Shown here piece by piece: positions 8,421 to 18,034 of a stretch of 64,000 bases of DNA (within the stretch, counting starts at the first letter, position 1; every line of letters starts with the position of its first letter). A program made the position numbers and the translations under genes. Below the pieces are notes generated by a model that was not told the origin of the DNA, did no database searches, and was given only the letters and a program-made list of their open reading frames with translations. Origin of the DNA: Flavivirga aquatica (GTDB lineage: Bacteria; Bacteroidota; Bacteroidia; Flavobacteriales; Flavobacteriaceae); assembly GCF_001747085.1 (NCBI RefSeq), contig NZ_MDJD01000043.1, positions 310,001-374,000 on the forward strand, given 5' to 3'.

Positions 8421-9608
8421 TTAATCTTTGAATAACTCTAAAGATTGCTTAGCAATTTCTAATTCTTCGTTAGTAGGAATAACTAAGATATTAACCTTTG
8501 AGGTGTTAGTGTTTATAGCTCTAAGAGTTTTTAATCTTTCTTTGTTTTTTTCTAAGTCTAATTGAATACCTAAAAAGTCTAAATCTTTACAAATTAATTC
8601 TCGCATTAAGCTTGAGTTTTCACCTATACCAGCAGTAAATACAATAGCGTCCAATCCGTTTAAAATAGCAGCATAACTACCAATGTATTTTTTTATACGA
8701 TATGCATTCATTAGTAATGCTAAACGGCATATTTTATTACCTTTTTCGGCTTCACTTTCGATATCTCTTAAATCGCTATAACCAGTTAATCCTAGCATAC
8801 CACTTTTCTTTTGTAAAAGGGTATTTACTTCTTCTAAACTGTAGTTGAGTTTTTCTGCTAAATAAAAAATAACTGATGGGTCAATGTCTCCTGAGCGTGT
8901 TCCCATAATTAAACCACTTACAGGTGAAAAGCCTAAGGAATGATCGATGCTTTTGCCGTCTTTAATAGCACTGATGCTACAGCCATTACCTAAGTGAATA
9001 GTTATAATTTTTGAGTCTTTTTTTTTTAGAAGACTAACAGCTTTTTCTGAAACGTATTTATGACTTGTGCCATGAAATCCATACAGGCGTATGTTATGCT
9101 GTTCTGAAAATTCATTAGGAATTGCATATTTATATGCGTGTTCGGGAACAGATTGGTGAAAAGCCGTATCGAAAACAGCTACTTGTTTAGCTTTAGTAAA
9201 AATAGCTTCGGCAACTTCGATACCTTCTAAGTTAGCAGGGTTGTGTAAAGGCGCTAATGTTGTTAGTGAGCGTATTTTGTCTTTTACAGTTTTGTTTATT
9301 TCTGTGGTATTACTAAAGTGTTTACCTCCATGTACAACACGATGCCCAACAATATTAATATCATCGGGAGATTTAATTACTCCAGTATCGTTATTTAAAA
9401 GTTGTTGTGTTAGTAACTCTAAACCTATCTTATGATTTGGAATAGCTGTGACAACTTCAATAGAATCTTGAGATGTATTATATGTAAATTTTGCATCATC
9501 TAAACCAATACGTTCTATTAATCCAGAACATAGAATGGTTTCTTGCGGCATTGAAAATAATTGAAATTTTAGGGAAGAACTTCCTGAGTTTAAAACTAAT
9601 ACTTGCAT
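8421..9608 (-). CDS. ackA: Acetate kinase
   Basis: A 395-residue acetate kinase, which interconverts acetyl phosphate and ADP with acetate and ATP. The N-terminal NSGSSS motif (residues 7-12), GHRVVHGG, the DTAFHQ segment, HLGNG and the GTRSGDIDP signature are all present. Length is standard. It lies 3 bases after pta and is clearly co-transcribed with it, forming the acetyl-CoA to acetate energy pathway. Confidence 0.97.
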   Translation of the reverse strand: MQVLVLNSGSSSLKFQLFSMPQETILCSGLIERIGLDDAKFTYNTSQDSIEVVTAIPNHKIGLELLTQQLLNNDTGVIKSPDDINIVGHRVVHGGKHFSNTTEINKTVKDKIRSLTTLAPLHNPANLEGIEVAEAIFTKAKQVAVFDTAFHQSVPEHAYKYAIPNEFSEQHNIRLYGFHGTSHKYVSEKAVSLLKKKDSKIITIHLGNGCSISAIKDGKSIDHSLGFSPVSGLIMGTRSGDIDPSVIFYLAEKLNYSLEEVNTLLQKKSGMLGLTGYSDLRDIESEAEKGNKICRLALLMNAYRIKKYIGSYAAILNGLDAIVFTAGIGENSSLMRELICKDLDFLGIQLDLEKNKERLKTLRAINTNTSKVNILVIPTNEELEIAKQSLELFKD

Positions 9609-9611
9609 AAA

Positions 9612-11702
9612 TTAAAATTCTTGAGCTTGAATGGCTGTTATAATTACGGTGCTGTAAATATCGTCTGCAGTACAGCCTCTACTTAAATCATTTACGGGTT
9701 TATTAAGGCCTTGTAGCATTGGACCAATAGCTAATGCGCCGGTTTCACGTTGTACCGCTTTATAGGTATTGTTTCCTGTATTTAAATCTGGGAAAATTAA
9801 TACGCTGGCTTGTCCTGCAACTTCAGAATTTGGCAACTTACTTTTTCCAATACGCATGTCTACAGCAGCATCGTATTGAATAGGACCTTCAATTTTAAGG
9901 TCTGGTACTTCTTCTTTAGCTATTTCTGTAGCTGTTCTTACTTTTTCAACATCTAGACCTTTGCCTGAAGCTCCCGAGGAGTATGATAGCATTGCTACTT
10001 TTGGTTCTATACCAAAATCTTGAGCTGTTTTTGCTGAAGAAATAGCTATTTCTGCTAATTGTTCTGCATTTGGGTTTGGATTAATTGCGCAATCACCAAA
10101 AATAGAAATACGATCTTCTAAACACATAAAGAATACTGATGATACAATATTAACTCCTGGTTTGGTTTTTATGAATTGTAAAGCAGGACGTAGTGTGTGC
10201 TGTGTTGTATGCACAGCTCCAGAAACCATGCCATCTGCATGTCCTTTGTAAATCATCATGGTAGCAAAATAAGATACATCGGACATAGTATCTTTTGCTA
10301 TGTCTAAGTTTACATTTTTATGTTTTCTAAGTTTATAAAATGTATTAACATAATCTTCGTAATGAGGCGATTTAATTGGAGAAACAATGTTAATTTGTTC
10401 TAAGTTTAAAGGAATATCTAACTTTGCTATTTGTTCGCTTATTTTTTCTTTTTCACCTATTAAAGTTAATTCGACAACTTGGTTGTTAATTAATTTTGCA
10501 GCTGCACGTAAAACACGTTCATCGTTTCCTTCTGGCAAAACAATATGTTTTTTGTTTTTAAGAGCGCGTTGTAATAAATTATATTGAAACATTCTAGGAG
10601 TGAAAATATCCGATTTGAACGTAATTAAATCGTTCGTTAGTTTATTCACATCTACATGTTTTTCGAATGTGGCAATAGAGGTTGTTATTTTATCTGTGTT
10701 TTCGGCATAAATTTTAGATTTTATTTTACCAATTTTATTAGTAGTATAAAATGTACCACCTTTAACGCTAATAATAGGAACGATACTAGATAAACCTTCT
10801 ATTAATTTTAAAATAGGTTCTTCTGGAATAATACCTCCAGTTAAAATAATCCCAGAAATTTTTGGATAGTTTTTAGAAAGATTGGCTTGAAGCGCTCCTA
10901 AAATAATATCGGCTCTATCTCCAGGAACAATTACTAAGGTGTTTTCTTTTAAATGGGTTAGGTAGTTACGTAATTGCATGGCTCCAACACCATAATTTTC
11001 TACTTGGTTGTTTAATAAATCTTTTCCAAAAAGTAGGTTGCCTCCAATAGTTTTAGATATTTCTTTTAAAGTAGGACTTCCTAAGCTTCTTATTTCAGGA
11101 ATTATTGAAATTTCTGTATTGTTTTTAAACTGTTTTTTTAATTCTATATCTAATAGATCTATATCGTCTATATTAACTTTATTAGCTATTACAGATAATA
11201 CATCTACATCTATTTTAAAGGTATCGTATGCTAATTTAGCATTATCTACAATTTCTTTTACATTTTTACCATCGCCATGCAAAACAATAATGGCGGGTAA
11301 ACCTAGGTTTTTAGATATAAGTATGTTAATATCTAATTCTATTATAGAAGTTTCGTCTGAGAAATCTGTACCCTCAACTAAAACAAAATCGTATCGTTCT
11401 TCTAGGTATTTATACTTTTTTATAATTTCGTCAATTACAAATCCAGATTTACCTTCATTAAATAAATTTAAAACTTCACTTCGAGTGAAAGCATATGTTT
11501 TTTTGTAGTTGATATCTATTTCGAAATGAGAAACAACAGTATTTATATGACTGTCCATTTCACCAACTTCTAAATCTTCTATTATTGGTCTAAAATAACC
11601 AACCTTAGCGGTCTTACCAAGTAATGTTCTCATTAAACCAAGAACTACTATAGATTTACCACTGTTAGGCTCTATGGTAGCAATGTATATTCCTTTACTC
11701 AT
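9612..11702 (-). CDS. pta: Phosphate acetyltransferase
   Basis: A 696-residue long-form phosphate acetyltransferase that converts acetyl-CoA and phosphate to acetyl phosphate. The N-terminal third is a P-loop, BioD-like domain (IEPNSGKS), the middle is a DRTGG domain (around residues 215-330), and the C-terminal about 320 residues are the catalytic PTA domain, with VLPEGNDERVLRAA, GMVSGAVHTT and DAAVDMRIGKSK. It precedes ackA in the same operon. ATG at 11702 gives the expected MSKGIYIATIEP start. Confidence 0.97.
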   Translation of the reverse strand: MSKGIYIATIEPNSGKSIVVLGLMRTLLGKTAKVGYFRPIIEDLEVGEMDSHINTVVSHFEIDINYKKTYAFTRSEVLNLFNEGKSGFVIDEIIKKYKYLEERYDFVLVEGTDFSDETSIIELDINILISKNLGLPAIIVLHGDGKNVKEIVDNAKLAYDTFKIDVDVLSVIANKVNIDDIDLLDIELKKQFKNNTEISIIPEIRSLGSPTLKEISKTIGGNLLFGKDLLNNQVENYGVGAMQLRNYLTHLKENTLVIVPGDRADIILGALQANLSKNYPKISGIILTGGIIPEEPILKLIEGLSSIVPIISVKGGTFYTTNKIGKIKSKIYAENTDKITTSIATFEKHVDVNKLTNDLITFKSDIFTPRMFQYNLLQRALKNKKHIVLPEGNDERVLRAAAKLINNQVVELTLIGEKEKISEQIAKLDIPLNLEQINIVSPIKSPHYEDYVNTFYKLRKHKNVNLDIAKDTMSDVSYFATMMIYKGHADGMVSGAVHTTQHTLRPALQFIKTKPGVNIVSSVFFMCLEDRISIFGDCAINPNPNAEQLAEIAISSAKTAQDFGIEPKVAMLSYSSGASGKGLDVEKVRTATEIAKEEVPDLKIEGPIQYDAAVDMRIGKSKLPNSEVAGQASVLIFPDLNTGNNTYKAVQRETGALAIGPMLQGLNKPVNDLSRGCTADDIYSTVIITAIQAQEF

Positions 11703-11903
11703 TTAAGTGTTTTTGTAGTTTACAAAGATATATTATAGCTTACTTTTAAGCGAAATATCCATGTTGATTTATCGTTAAAAAATGAATAACGAAATTAATA
11801 TCTTAATATGTTAGTAAGGGTGATATTTATCATACTTATTAAGTTAAGTATAATAAAATCAATAAATGGAATTATTTTTTATATAAATAGCAGAATGGAA
11901 TGG

Positions 11904-12800
11904 TTATTTAGAGGTTAATTCTGTAAATAAATTTTCTAAACTTGTATTCTTCTGATTAAGTTGTAGTATTTTTAGTTGATTGTCGTGAGCAAAATCAAAA
12001 ACATGAGAACGCATGTCTTGATCTGTTTTAAAAGTTATTTCATAAATGAAACCTTGAGTATTTATAACGTTTTTTACTTTAGGGAGTTTTAATAAAAAAG
12101 CATCCTCAATACGATAATCAAATTCAACGATAACGACTTGCTCTTTACCTTCGTTTAGCTCTCTTAGTTTTTTATTGGTAACGATTTCTCCTTTATTAAT
12201 AATAATAACTCGGTCACACATAGCCTCAACTTCTTGCATAATGTGAGTAGAAAGAAAAACAGTTTTTGTTTTTCCAATAGTTTTTATGAGGTTTCTAATG
12301 TCTATTAATTGATTTGGGTCTAATCCTGTTGTAGGTTCATCTAGTATTAAAACATCAGGATCATGTAATAAAGCGTTTGCTAAACCAATACGTTGGCGAT
12401 ATCCTTTAGATAGTTGCCCTATTTTTTTATGAGCTTCTGGAGTTAACCCAGTAAGTTCAATAACGTCTTCAATTCGTTGTTTATTAACTTTGTATATACT
12501 GGCGTTAAAAGCTAAATATTCTTTTATGTACATATCCAAATATAATGGATTATGTTCTGGTAAATAGCCAACACTTTGCTGTACAAGTTGAGAATCTTTA
12601 TTAATGTCATATCCATTTACTTTAGCAGTGCCTTCATTGGGAGTAATGTATGTTGTTAAGATTTTCATCATGGTTGATTTTCCTGCTCCATTTGGCCCTA
12701 AAAAACCAACAATTTCAGGTTTTTCTACTTTAAAAGATATATTGTTTAAGGCTTTCTGACTACCATAAAGTTTTGAAATTCCAGTTACTTCAATAGACAT
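11904..12800 (-). CDS. gldA: Gliding motility ABC transporter ATPase GldA
   Basis: A 298-residue ABC transporter ATP-binding subunit. Walker A GPNGAGKS is at 35-42, the signature is LSKGYRQRIG and Walker B is VLILDEPTTGLDP, followed by the STH switch. The sequence MSIEVTGISKLYGSQKALNNI and the overall length match GldA, the ATPase first linked to gliding in Flavobacterium johnsoniae, which works with GldF and GldG. Those partners are not next to it here, as is often the case. It stands alone between pta and the aromatic operon, and no clear terminator was seen. Confidence 0.88.
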   Translation of the reverse strand: MSIEVTGISKLYGSQKALNNISFKVEKPEIVGFLGPNGAGKSTMMKILTTYITPNEGTAKVNGYDINKDSQLVQQSVGYLPEHNPLYLDMYIKEYLAFNASIYKVNKQRIEDVIELTGLTPEAHKKIGQLSKGYRQRIGLANALLHDPDVLILDEPTTGLDPNQLIDIRNLIKTIGKTKTVFLSTHIMQEVEAMCDRVIIINKGEIVTNKKLRELNEGKEQVVIVEFDYRIEDAFLLKLPKVKNVINTQGFIYEITFKTDQDMRSHVFDFAHDNQLKILQLNQKNTSLENLFTELTSK

Positions 12801-13075
12801 AATTAAAATTTTTTGTTCAAAAATAATGATTAGGTATTAAAACTATATTAGTATACGATTTTTTTATAAGCTTTAGTAATTTAATTAGTAAATTAAAATT
12901 AATGAATGGCAATAGAGTGATTTTAAGATGTAATAGGTTTTCTAATATATAATTTGAGATTGTATAATGTAAAGTAAGATTTGCTATAAAATCTTTAAAT
13001 CTTATAATAATTATGGAAAAAAGGTTTTATACTGTTTTGATTTCTTAAATAATTAATTACTTTAGCCTCGTAATT

Positions 13076-13153
13076 ATGACAACAACAGTATTTTATACAT
13101 ATTTTAATTTCTATTTCTTTTTTAGCAAGAGGAACGAGACGTTGTATGTATAG
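13076..13153 (+). CDS. Phe/Tyr-rich leader peptide of the aromatic amino acid operon
   Basis: A 25-codon open frame, ATG at 13076 to TAG at 13153, starting MTTTVFYTYF. Ten of its 25 residues are aromatic: six Phe and four Tyr, including three Phe in a row (codons 14-16). This is far more than expected even in AT-rich DNA. It lies 131 bases before pheA, with a terminator hairpin just after it. The arrangement matches leader peptides of phenylalanine attenuators in other bacteria, where stalling at scarce Phe or Tyr codons lets transcription continue. The 275 bases upstream of it (12801-13075) hold nothing else I can identify apart from a weak TACTTTAG promoter-like box near 13059. Confidence 0.82.
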   Translation: MTTTVFYTYFNFYFFFSKRNETLYV

Positions 13154-13206
13154 TTTATAACAATAAATTAAAATATGAGTCTCGATGAAAATCGAGACTT
13201 TTTTTT
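13135..13206 (+). promoter_or_regulatory. Transcription attenuator (terminator/antiterminator) before pheA
   Basis: A rho-independent terminator is formed by AGTCTCGAT (13178-13186), loop GAAA, ATCGAGACT (13191-13199) and eight T residues (13199-13206). The competing stem is CGAGAC at 13135-13140, inside the leader-peptide frame, which is complementary to GTCTCG at 13179-13184, the left arm of the terminator. A ribosome paused on the Phe/Tyr codons at 13091-13123 would leave 13135-13140 free to form this antiterminator. A ribosome reaching the TAG at 13151 would cover it and allow termination. Structure is read directly; the mechanism is inferred. Confidence 0.85.
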
Positions 13207-13284
13207 GTTAAACAATTAATTAAAGTAATAATAAAGATAAGTTCTGGTTTAAGATTGGAATTTTAAATACAAAATAATTAGAAT

Positions 13285-14112
13285 TTGATTAAAACGGTAG
13301 CCATACAAGGAGCCAAAGGCTCAAATCATCATAAAGTTGCTCGCGACTTTTATGGGAATAATATTGCGTTAAAAGAATGTATGTCTTTTGATGTTTTGGT
13401 CGATAGTTTGTTGTATGGTGCTTCTAATCAAGCTGTTATGGCGATAGAGAATACTATAGCAGGTTCTATTATTCCTAATTATGCTTTAATAGATAAGAAT
13501 GATTTACATATTTGTGGAGAACGTTATTTAAATATTCATCACCATTTAATGGCGTTGCCAAATCAGAGTATTTATGATATAAAAGAAGTATGTTCGCACC
13601 CAATGGCATTGTTGCAGTGTAAAGAGTTTTTTAAACAGTACCCGCATATTAAATTAGTAGAAGATGTAGATACTGCCGAAGTTGCTAAAAGAATAGCAAA
13701 CGACCAACTAAAAGGAGTCGCTGCTATAGCTCCAAAAATAGCTGCAGAGATTTTTAATTTAGAGGTGATTGAAGATGAAATTCAAACGATAAAAGATAAT
13801 TCGACGCGATTTGTAATTATTCAAACTAAAAAGCCAAATAATGGTATTGATGAAATTAATAAAGCATCTATAAAGTTTCAATTAGATCATAAAAGAGGAA
13901 GTTTAGCTGCTATTTTAAATGTGTTAAGCGATTGTAAAATGAATTTAACTAAAATTCAATCTTTACCAATTATAGAAACACCATGGAAGTATGCTTTTTT
14001 TGTAGATGTGACTTTTGATACTTATAAAGAATTTGAAAAAGCAAAAGCAATAATAGAAATAATGGCACTAGATTTTAAAGTGCTAGGAGAATATAAAAAT
14101 GCAAAGATATGA
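13285..14112 (+). CDS. pheA: Prephenate dehydratase
   Basis: A 275-residue monofunctional prephenate dehydratase, which makes phenylpyruvate from prephenate. The N-terminal periplasmic-binding-like catalytic domain has IQGAKGSNHH, AIENTIAGS and the catalytic TRF motif at 174-176. A regulatory ACT domain follows from about residue 190, with FQLDHKRGSLAAIL and KIQSLP, where many homologues have ESRP. No chorismate mutase domain is attached; that activity is in the DAHP synthase fusion downstream. The start appears to be TTG at 13285, as no ATG gives the conserved N-terminus. It is the first gene after the attenuator, and its stop overlaps the next start (ATGA). Confidence 0.94.
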   Translation: MIKTVAIQGAKGSNHHKVARDFYGNNIALKECMSFDVLVDSLLYGASNQAVMAIENTIAGSIIPNYALIDKNDLHICGERYLNIHHHLMALPNQSIYDIKEVCSHPMALLQCKEFFKQYPHIKLVEDVDTAEVAKRIANDQLKGVAAIAPKIAAEIFNLEVIEDEIQTIKDNSTRFVIIQTKKPNNGIDEINKASIKFQLDHKRGSLAAILNVLSDCKMNLTKIQSLPIIETPWKYAFFVDVTFDTYKEFEKAKAIIEIMALDFKVLGEYKNAKI

Positions 14113-15254
14113 TTGAAGTAGCTAACAGGTTACAAACCGTTGAAGAATACTACTTTTCTAAAAAATTAAGAGAAGTAGGTCTGCTTATAGCAAGCGGTAA
14201 ACCTATTATTAACTTAGGTATTGGTAGTCCCGATATGAAGCCGCCGCAAAAAGTTTTAGAAGCTATTTCTAATAGTTTTCAGGATGCTAATGTTCATAAA
14301 TATCAAAGCTATCAAGGGCTTCCTGAACTTAGAGAAGCTATCTGTGGATTTTATAAAGAGCACTTTTCTGTAAATTTAAGTCCATCTACAGAGGTTTTAC
14401 CATTAATGGGGAGTAAGGAAGGGATTATGCACATTTCTATGGCATATCTAAATGAAGGAGATGTTGTTTTAATACCAAACCCAGGATATCCAACCTATCA
14501 ATCTGTTACAAAATTAGTAGGAGCAACACCTGTATTTTATGAGTTAGATGCTGCTAATAATTGGTTACCTGATTTTGATGCTTTAGAAAAAACAAACTTA
14601 AGTAAAGTTAAATTAATGTGGGTTAATTATCCTCACATGCCAACTGGTGCTCAACCAAGTGAAACTTTATTTGAAGAGTTAGTAGCGTTTGCTAAACGTC
14701 ATAACATTTTAATTGTTAATGACAATCCATATAGTTTTATATTGAATGATTCGCCTAAAAGTATTTTAAATGTAGAAGGCGCAAAGGATGTTTGTTTAGA
14801 ACTTAATTCTTTAAGTAAAACATTTAATATGGCAGGTTGGCGTGTTGGAATGGTTGTGGGAGATAGTACACATATAAGTAACATTTTAAAGGTAAAAAGT
14901 AATATGGATTCTGGGATGTTTTATGGCATTCAAAAAGGAGCTATAGAAGCTTTAAAATGTTCAAAAATGTGGTTTGCTACATTAAATAATGTTTATAAAA
15001 AACGTAGAGATTTAGTTTGGCAACTAGCAGATGCTTTTAATTGTACATACGATAAAGAAGCAACAGGGCTTTTTGTTTGGGCAAAATTACCAGATCATAT
15101 AAAATCTGAAGAGTTTATAGATTTGATATTAAAAGAAAACCATTTATTCATTACACCAGGAACTATTTTTGGTACAAAAGGTGAAGGTTATATTAGGTTT
15201 TCTTTATGTGCATCGACTGAAGTTTTACAAGAAGCTATAGATAGAGTAAAATGA
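14109..15254 (+). CDS. PLP-dependent aminotransferase, probably aromatic
   Basis: A 381-residue class I/II aminotransferase. The Schiff-base lysine is Lys237 in SLSKTFNMAGWRVG. The NYPHMPTGA segment replaces the more usual NYPNNPTGA, and IRFSLC near the end supplies the carboxylate-binding Arg. Because it sits between pheA and tyrA with four-base overlaps on both sides, it most likely converts phenylpyruvate and 4-hydroxyphenylpyruvate to phenylalanine and tyrosine. Substrate is inferred from context; the fold alone would also allow aspartate or methionine-related substrates. Confidence 0.9.
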   Translation: MIEVANRLQTVEEYYFSKKLREVGLLIASGKPIINLGIGSPDMKPPQKVLEAISNSFQDANVHKYQSYQGLPELREAICGFYKEHFSVNLSPSTEVLPLMGSKEGIMHISMAYLNEGDVVLIPNPGYPTYQSVTKLVGATPVFYELDAANNWLPDFDALEKTNLSKVKLMWVNYPHMPTGAQPSETLFEELVAFAKRHNILIVNDNPYSFILNDSPKSILNVEGAKDVCLELNSLSKTFNMAGWRVGMVVGDSTHISNILKVKSNMDSGMFYGIQKGAIEALKCSKMWFATLNNVYKKRRDLVWQLADAFNCTYDKEATGLFVWAKLPDHIKSEEFIDLILKENHLFITPGTIFGTKGEGYIRFSLCASTEVLQEAIDRVK

Positions 15255-16102
15255 AGCAGATATACGTTGTAGGAATAGGGTTAATTGGAGGTAGTTTAGC
15301 TTTAGATATAAAAAAGTTAGATAAGACTGTTACCGTTTATGGAATAGATAAGAATGAAGTGCATTTAGATGAAGCTATTTCTTTAGGGATTATCGATGAA
15401 AAAGCTGAATTAAAAGCTATTGAAAAAGCAGATTTGGTTATTCTTTCAATACCTGTTGATGCTTGTGTTAATATACTTTCTAATGTTTTAGATTTAATAT
15501 CGGATCATACTTTAGTTGTCGATGTAGGGTCTACAAAAGAAGCTATTTGTGAAGTTATTAAAGAGCATCCTAAAAGAAGAAATTTTTTAGCAATGCATCC
15601 TATTGCTGGAACCGAATTTTCTGGACCAAAAGCAGCAATATTAGGTTTGTTTCAAAATAAAACGAATATTATTTGCGAAGTAGAAAAAACAGCATTTAAG
15701 CTTCAGGAAAAAGCATTAAAATTATTTGCTAATATAGGTATGCGTATTCGTTACATGAATCCTAAAGCTCACGATAAGCATATTGCTTATGTATCGCATT
15801 TGTCTCATATAAGTTCTTTTATGCTAGGGAAAACTGTTATTGAAAAAGAAAAAAATGAGCGTGATATCTTTGATATGGCTGGTAGTGGGTTTGCTTCAAC
15901 AGTGCGTTTAGCAAAAAGTTCACCAGATATGTGGACACCTATATTTAAACAAAATAAAGATAACGTTATAGAAACATTAGAAGAGTATATTGCAAATCTA
16001 ACTCATTTTAAAGAGATGATAAAAGAAGATGATTTCTTAGCTGTTTTTAATGAGATGAAAAACACGAATCATATAAAAGATATTTTAAACGGAATAAATT
16101 AA
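15251..16102 (+). CDS. tyrA: Prephenate dehydrogenase
   Basis: A 283-residue NAD(P)-dependent prephenate dehydrogenase for tyrosine synthesis. It opens with a Rossmann motif (VGIGLIGGSLA), followed by DVGSTK, HPIAGTEFSGP and HIAYVSHLSH, which are the conserved substrate-binding and catalytic His segments. There is no fused ACT or chorismate mutase domain. Its ATG overlaps the stop of the aminotransferase gene, so the two are translationally coupled. A 97-base AT-rich gap with inverted TTTGGAATTT-like words separates it from the next gene. Confidence 0.95.
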   Translation: MKQIYVVGIGLIGGSLALDIKKLDKTVTVYGIDKNEVHLDEAISLGIIDEKAELKAIEKADLVILSIPVDACVNILSNVLDLISDHTLVVDVGSTKEAICEVIKEHPKRRNFLAMHPIAGTEFSGPKAAILGLFQNKTNIICEVEKTAFKLQEKALKLFANIGMRIRYMNPKAHDKHIAYVSHLSHISSFMLGKTVIEKEKNERDIFDMAGSGFASTVRLAKSSPDMWTPIFKQNKDNVIETLEEYIANLTHFKEMIKEDDFLAVFNEMKNTNHIKDILNGIN

Positions 16103-16199
16103 AAATAAATCCCAACAATAGAATCTCAAATACCAATTTGTAACAAGTAACTAAAGTTTGGATTTTGGAATTTGATTTTTTGAAATTTTATTAGAAATT

Positions 16200-17282
16200 A
16201 TGGAAAACAAAAAAGAAATGAGAACATGGTTAGATGATTTAAAATTAGATCATCCATTAGTAATTGCAGGGCCATGTAGTGCAGAAACAGAAGAGCAAGT
16301 TTTAAAAATTGCTCATGAGTTGAAAGATACTGATGTTAGTTACTTTAGAGCTGGTATTTGGAAACCAAGAACGCGTCCAGGAATGTTTGAAGGTGTTGGA
16401 GCATTAGGTTTAAAATGGTTACAGAAGGTAAAAGCCGAAACTGGTATGAAAGTGTGTACAGAGGTTGCAAATGCAGCACATGTAAAACTAGCATTAGAAC
16501 ATGATATAGATTTACTTTGGATTGGAGCACGTTCTACTGTGAGTCCTTTTATTATGCAAGAAATTGCAGATGCTTTAGAAGGTACAGATAAACCTGTATT
16601 AATAAAGAATCCAGTAAATCCAGATTTAGCTTTATGGTTAGGTGGTATAGAAAGAATATACAAAGCAGGCGTTAAAAATATTGGAGCAATTCATAGAGGG
16701 TTTTCAACTTATGAAAAATCTAAATATAGAAATAACCCAGAATGGCAATTAGCTATTGAGTTTCAGAATAAATATCCAGATATTGCTTTAATTAATGATC
16801 CTTCACATATTACAGGTAAAAGAGATATGATTTTTGATGTATCTCAAACTGCTTTAGATTTAAATTTTGATGGATTAATGATTGAAACTCATTATGATCC
16901 AGAAAATGCATGGAGTGATGCTGCACAACAAGTAACACCTGCAAGTTTGGTTCAAATCATGAAAGATTTAAAAGTAAGAAAAGAAGCTGATGCAGAGTCT
17001 GAATATAATAACTCATTAGATAACTTAAGAGCTCAAATAGATGTTGTAGATAATCAAATTATAGGACTTTTAGGTAAGCGTATGAAAGCTTCAGACGGTA
17101 TTGGAGCACTTAAAAAACAAAAAAACGTAGCTGTTTTACAATCTAAGCGTTGGAACGAAATTTTAGGTCGTATGGTATTAGAAGGACAAGAACATGGTTT
17201 AAGTGAAGAATTCATTTTAAAAATGTTTAAAGCTGTTCATCAAGAATCAATTAATCATCAAGAAAAAGTGATTAATGGTTAA
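16200..17282 (+). CDS. Bifunctional DAHP synthase / chorismate mutase
   Basis: A 360-residue fusion. Residues about 1-260 form a type I-beta (KDSA/AroA(G)-like) 3-deoxy-7-phosphoheptulonate synthase with IAGPCSAETEEQ, WKPRTRPGMFEG and DPSHITGKR. Residues about 270-360 are an AroQ-class chorismate mutase with LDNLRAQIDVVDNQIIGLLGKRM. It catalyses both the first step of the shikimate pathway and the branch step to prephenate, feeding PheA and TyrA encoded just upstream. Such fusions, in which the mutase domain can mediate feedback control, are usual in Bacteroidota. A strong terminator follows, ending the attenuated operon. Confidence 0.95.
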   Translation: MENKKEMRTWLDDLKLDHPLVIAGPCSAETEEQVLKIAHELKDTDVSYFRAGIWKPRTRPGMFEGVGALGLKWLQKVKAETGMKVCTEVANAAHVKLALEHDIDLLWIGARSTVSPFIMQEIADALEGTDKPVLIKNPVNPDLALWLGGIERIYKAGVKNIGAIHRGFSTYEKSKYRNNPEWQLAIEFQNKYPDIALINDPSHITGKRDMIFDVSQTALDLNFDGLMIETHYDPENAWSDAAQQVTPASLVQIMKDLKVRKEADAESEYNNSLDNLRAQIDVVDNQIIGLLGKRMKASDGIGALKKQKNVAVLQSKRWNEILGRMVLEGQEHGLSEEFILKMFKAVHQESINHQEKVING

Positions 17283-17306
17283 ACATTAAATTAAATATAA
17301 GTACAA

Positions 17307-17336
17307 AAATGCCTCGCAATTGTGAGGCATTTTTTT
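17307..17336 (+). terminator. Rho-independent terminator of the aromatic operon
   Basis: Stem ATGCCTC/GAGGCAT with an 8-base loop, followed by a T run and preceded by an A run, so it could also serve the convergent gene at 17350-17802. Confidence 0.9.
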
Positions 17337-17349
17337 CTTAAAAAGAATG

Positions 17350-17802
17350 TTATTGTTTGTTTCTCTTAAAAATATAACGAGTAATAAAAATACCTTTTCC
17401 ATCATCTTTTCCAGCTTCACTTTCAACGGCACTAGTTACAAAAGCTAATTCCCATCCTTCTTTAGCCATAGTATTAATTTTTGAAGTCATAAGTGCATCA
17501 TTTGCAGCAATATTTTGGAATCTAATACCGCTCAAATTGTAAAAATTTAAAAGTTTAGTTTCATCAAAATCTTTAACTCTTATTTCATCACGTTTCGATT
17601 TATTGCGACTCCTGTCTTCTTTGGTTTGTGTAGATGTAAAATCCTTGTAATTTTTTTCTTCATTAGCGCTAATCATTCTTGATCGGCCTAGTCCACTAGG
17701 AACAATAGATTCTACACTTGTTACAATTTTGTATTCGACTTGAGCATTAGTTTCTAAAAAAGAGAATAAAACAATAGCTAGAGAAATAAAAAGGTTTTTC
17801 AT
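17350..17802 (-). CDS. Secreted protein of unknown function
   Basis: A 150-residue exported protein with a clear Sec signal peptide (MKNLFISLAIVLFSFLETNAQ). The mature part is charged, with a Lys/Arg/Glu-rich stretch around residues 45-75. Its last 40 residues (INTMAKEGWELAFV, then FITRYIFKR) resemble the strand-helix pattern of small DUF4177-type proteins. I do not recognise a defined family. It is transcribed alone, convergent with the aromatic operon, and shares the terminator. The product is probably periplasmic. Existence as a gene is supported by the signal peptide and codon use. Confidence 0.75.
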   Translation of the reverse strand: MKNLFISLAIVLFSFLETNAQVEYKIVTSVESIVPSGLGRSRMISANEEKNYKDFTSTQTKEDRSRNKSKRDEIRVKDFDETKLLNFYNLSGIRFQNIAANDALMTSKINTMAKEGWELAFVTSAVESEAGKDDGKGIFITRYIFKRNKQ

Positions 17803-18034
17803 GTTGTTAAGTTTTTTTAAATTTAAAGAAATTAATATATGATTAAAGCTGTAAAATTTTAAAAGAAAATAAACTTACTCACTCAAAATAGGTATTCTTA
17901 ATTTTATAACCAAGCTTATTAATATAGGTTTGATATGTAATATAGCAAATGAAGAACTTAATAGTAACTAAAAAAGCAACAAAAGGTTAAATCATTCAAT
18001 TTAAAAATTGTTATTTTGTACTATAATTAAATGA

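Noticed and set aside
11008..11508. A 166-codon open frame on the plus strand opposite pta
   Set aside because: It is antisense to the conserved phosphate acetyltransferase and has the composition expected of a mirror frame; no start signal or family motif.
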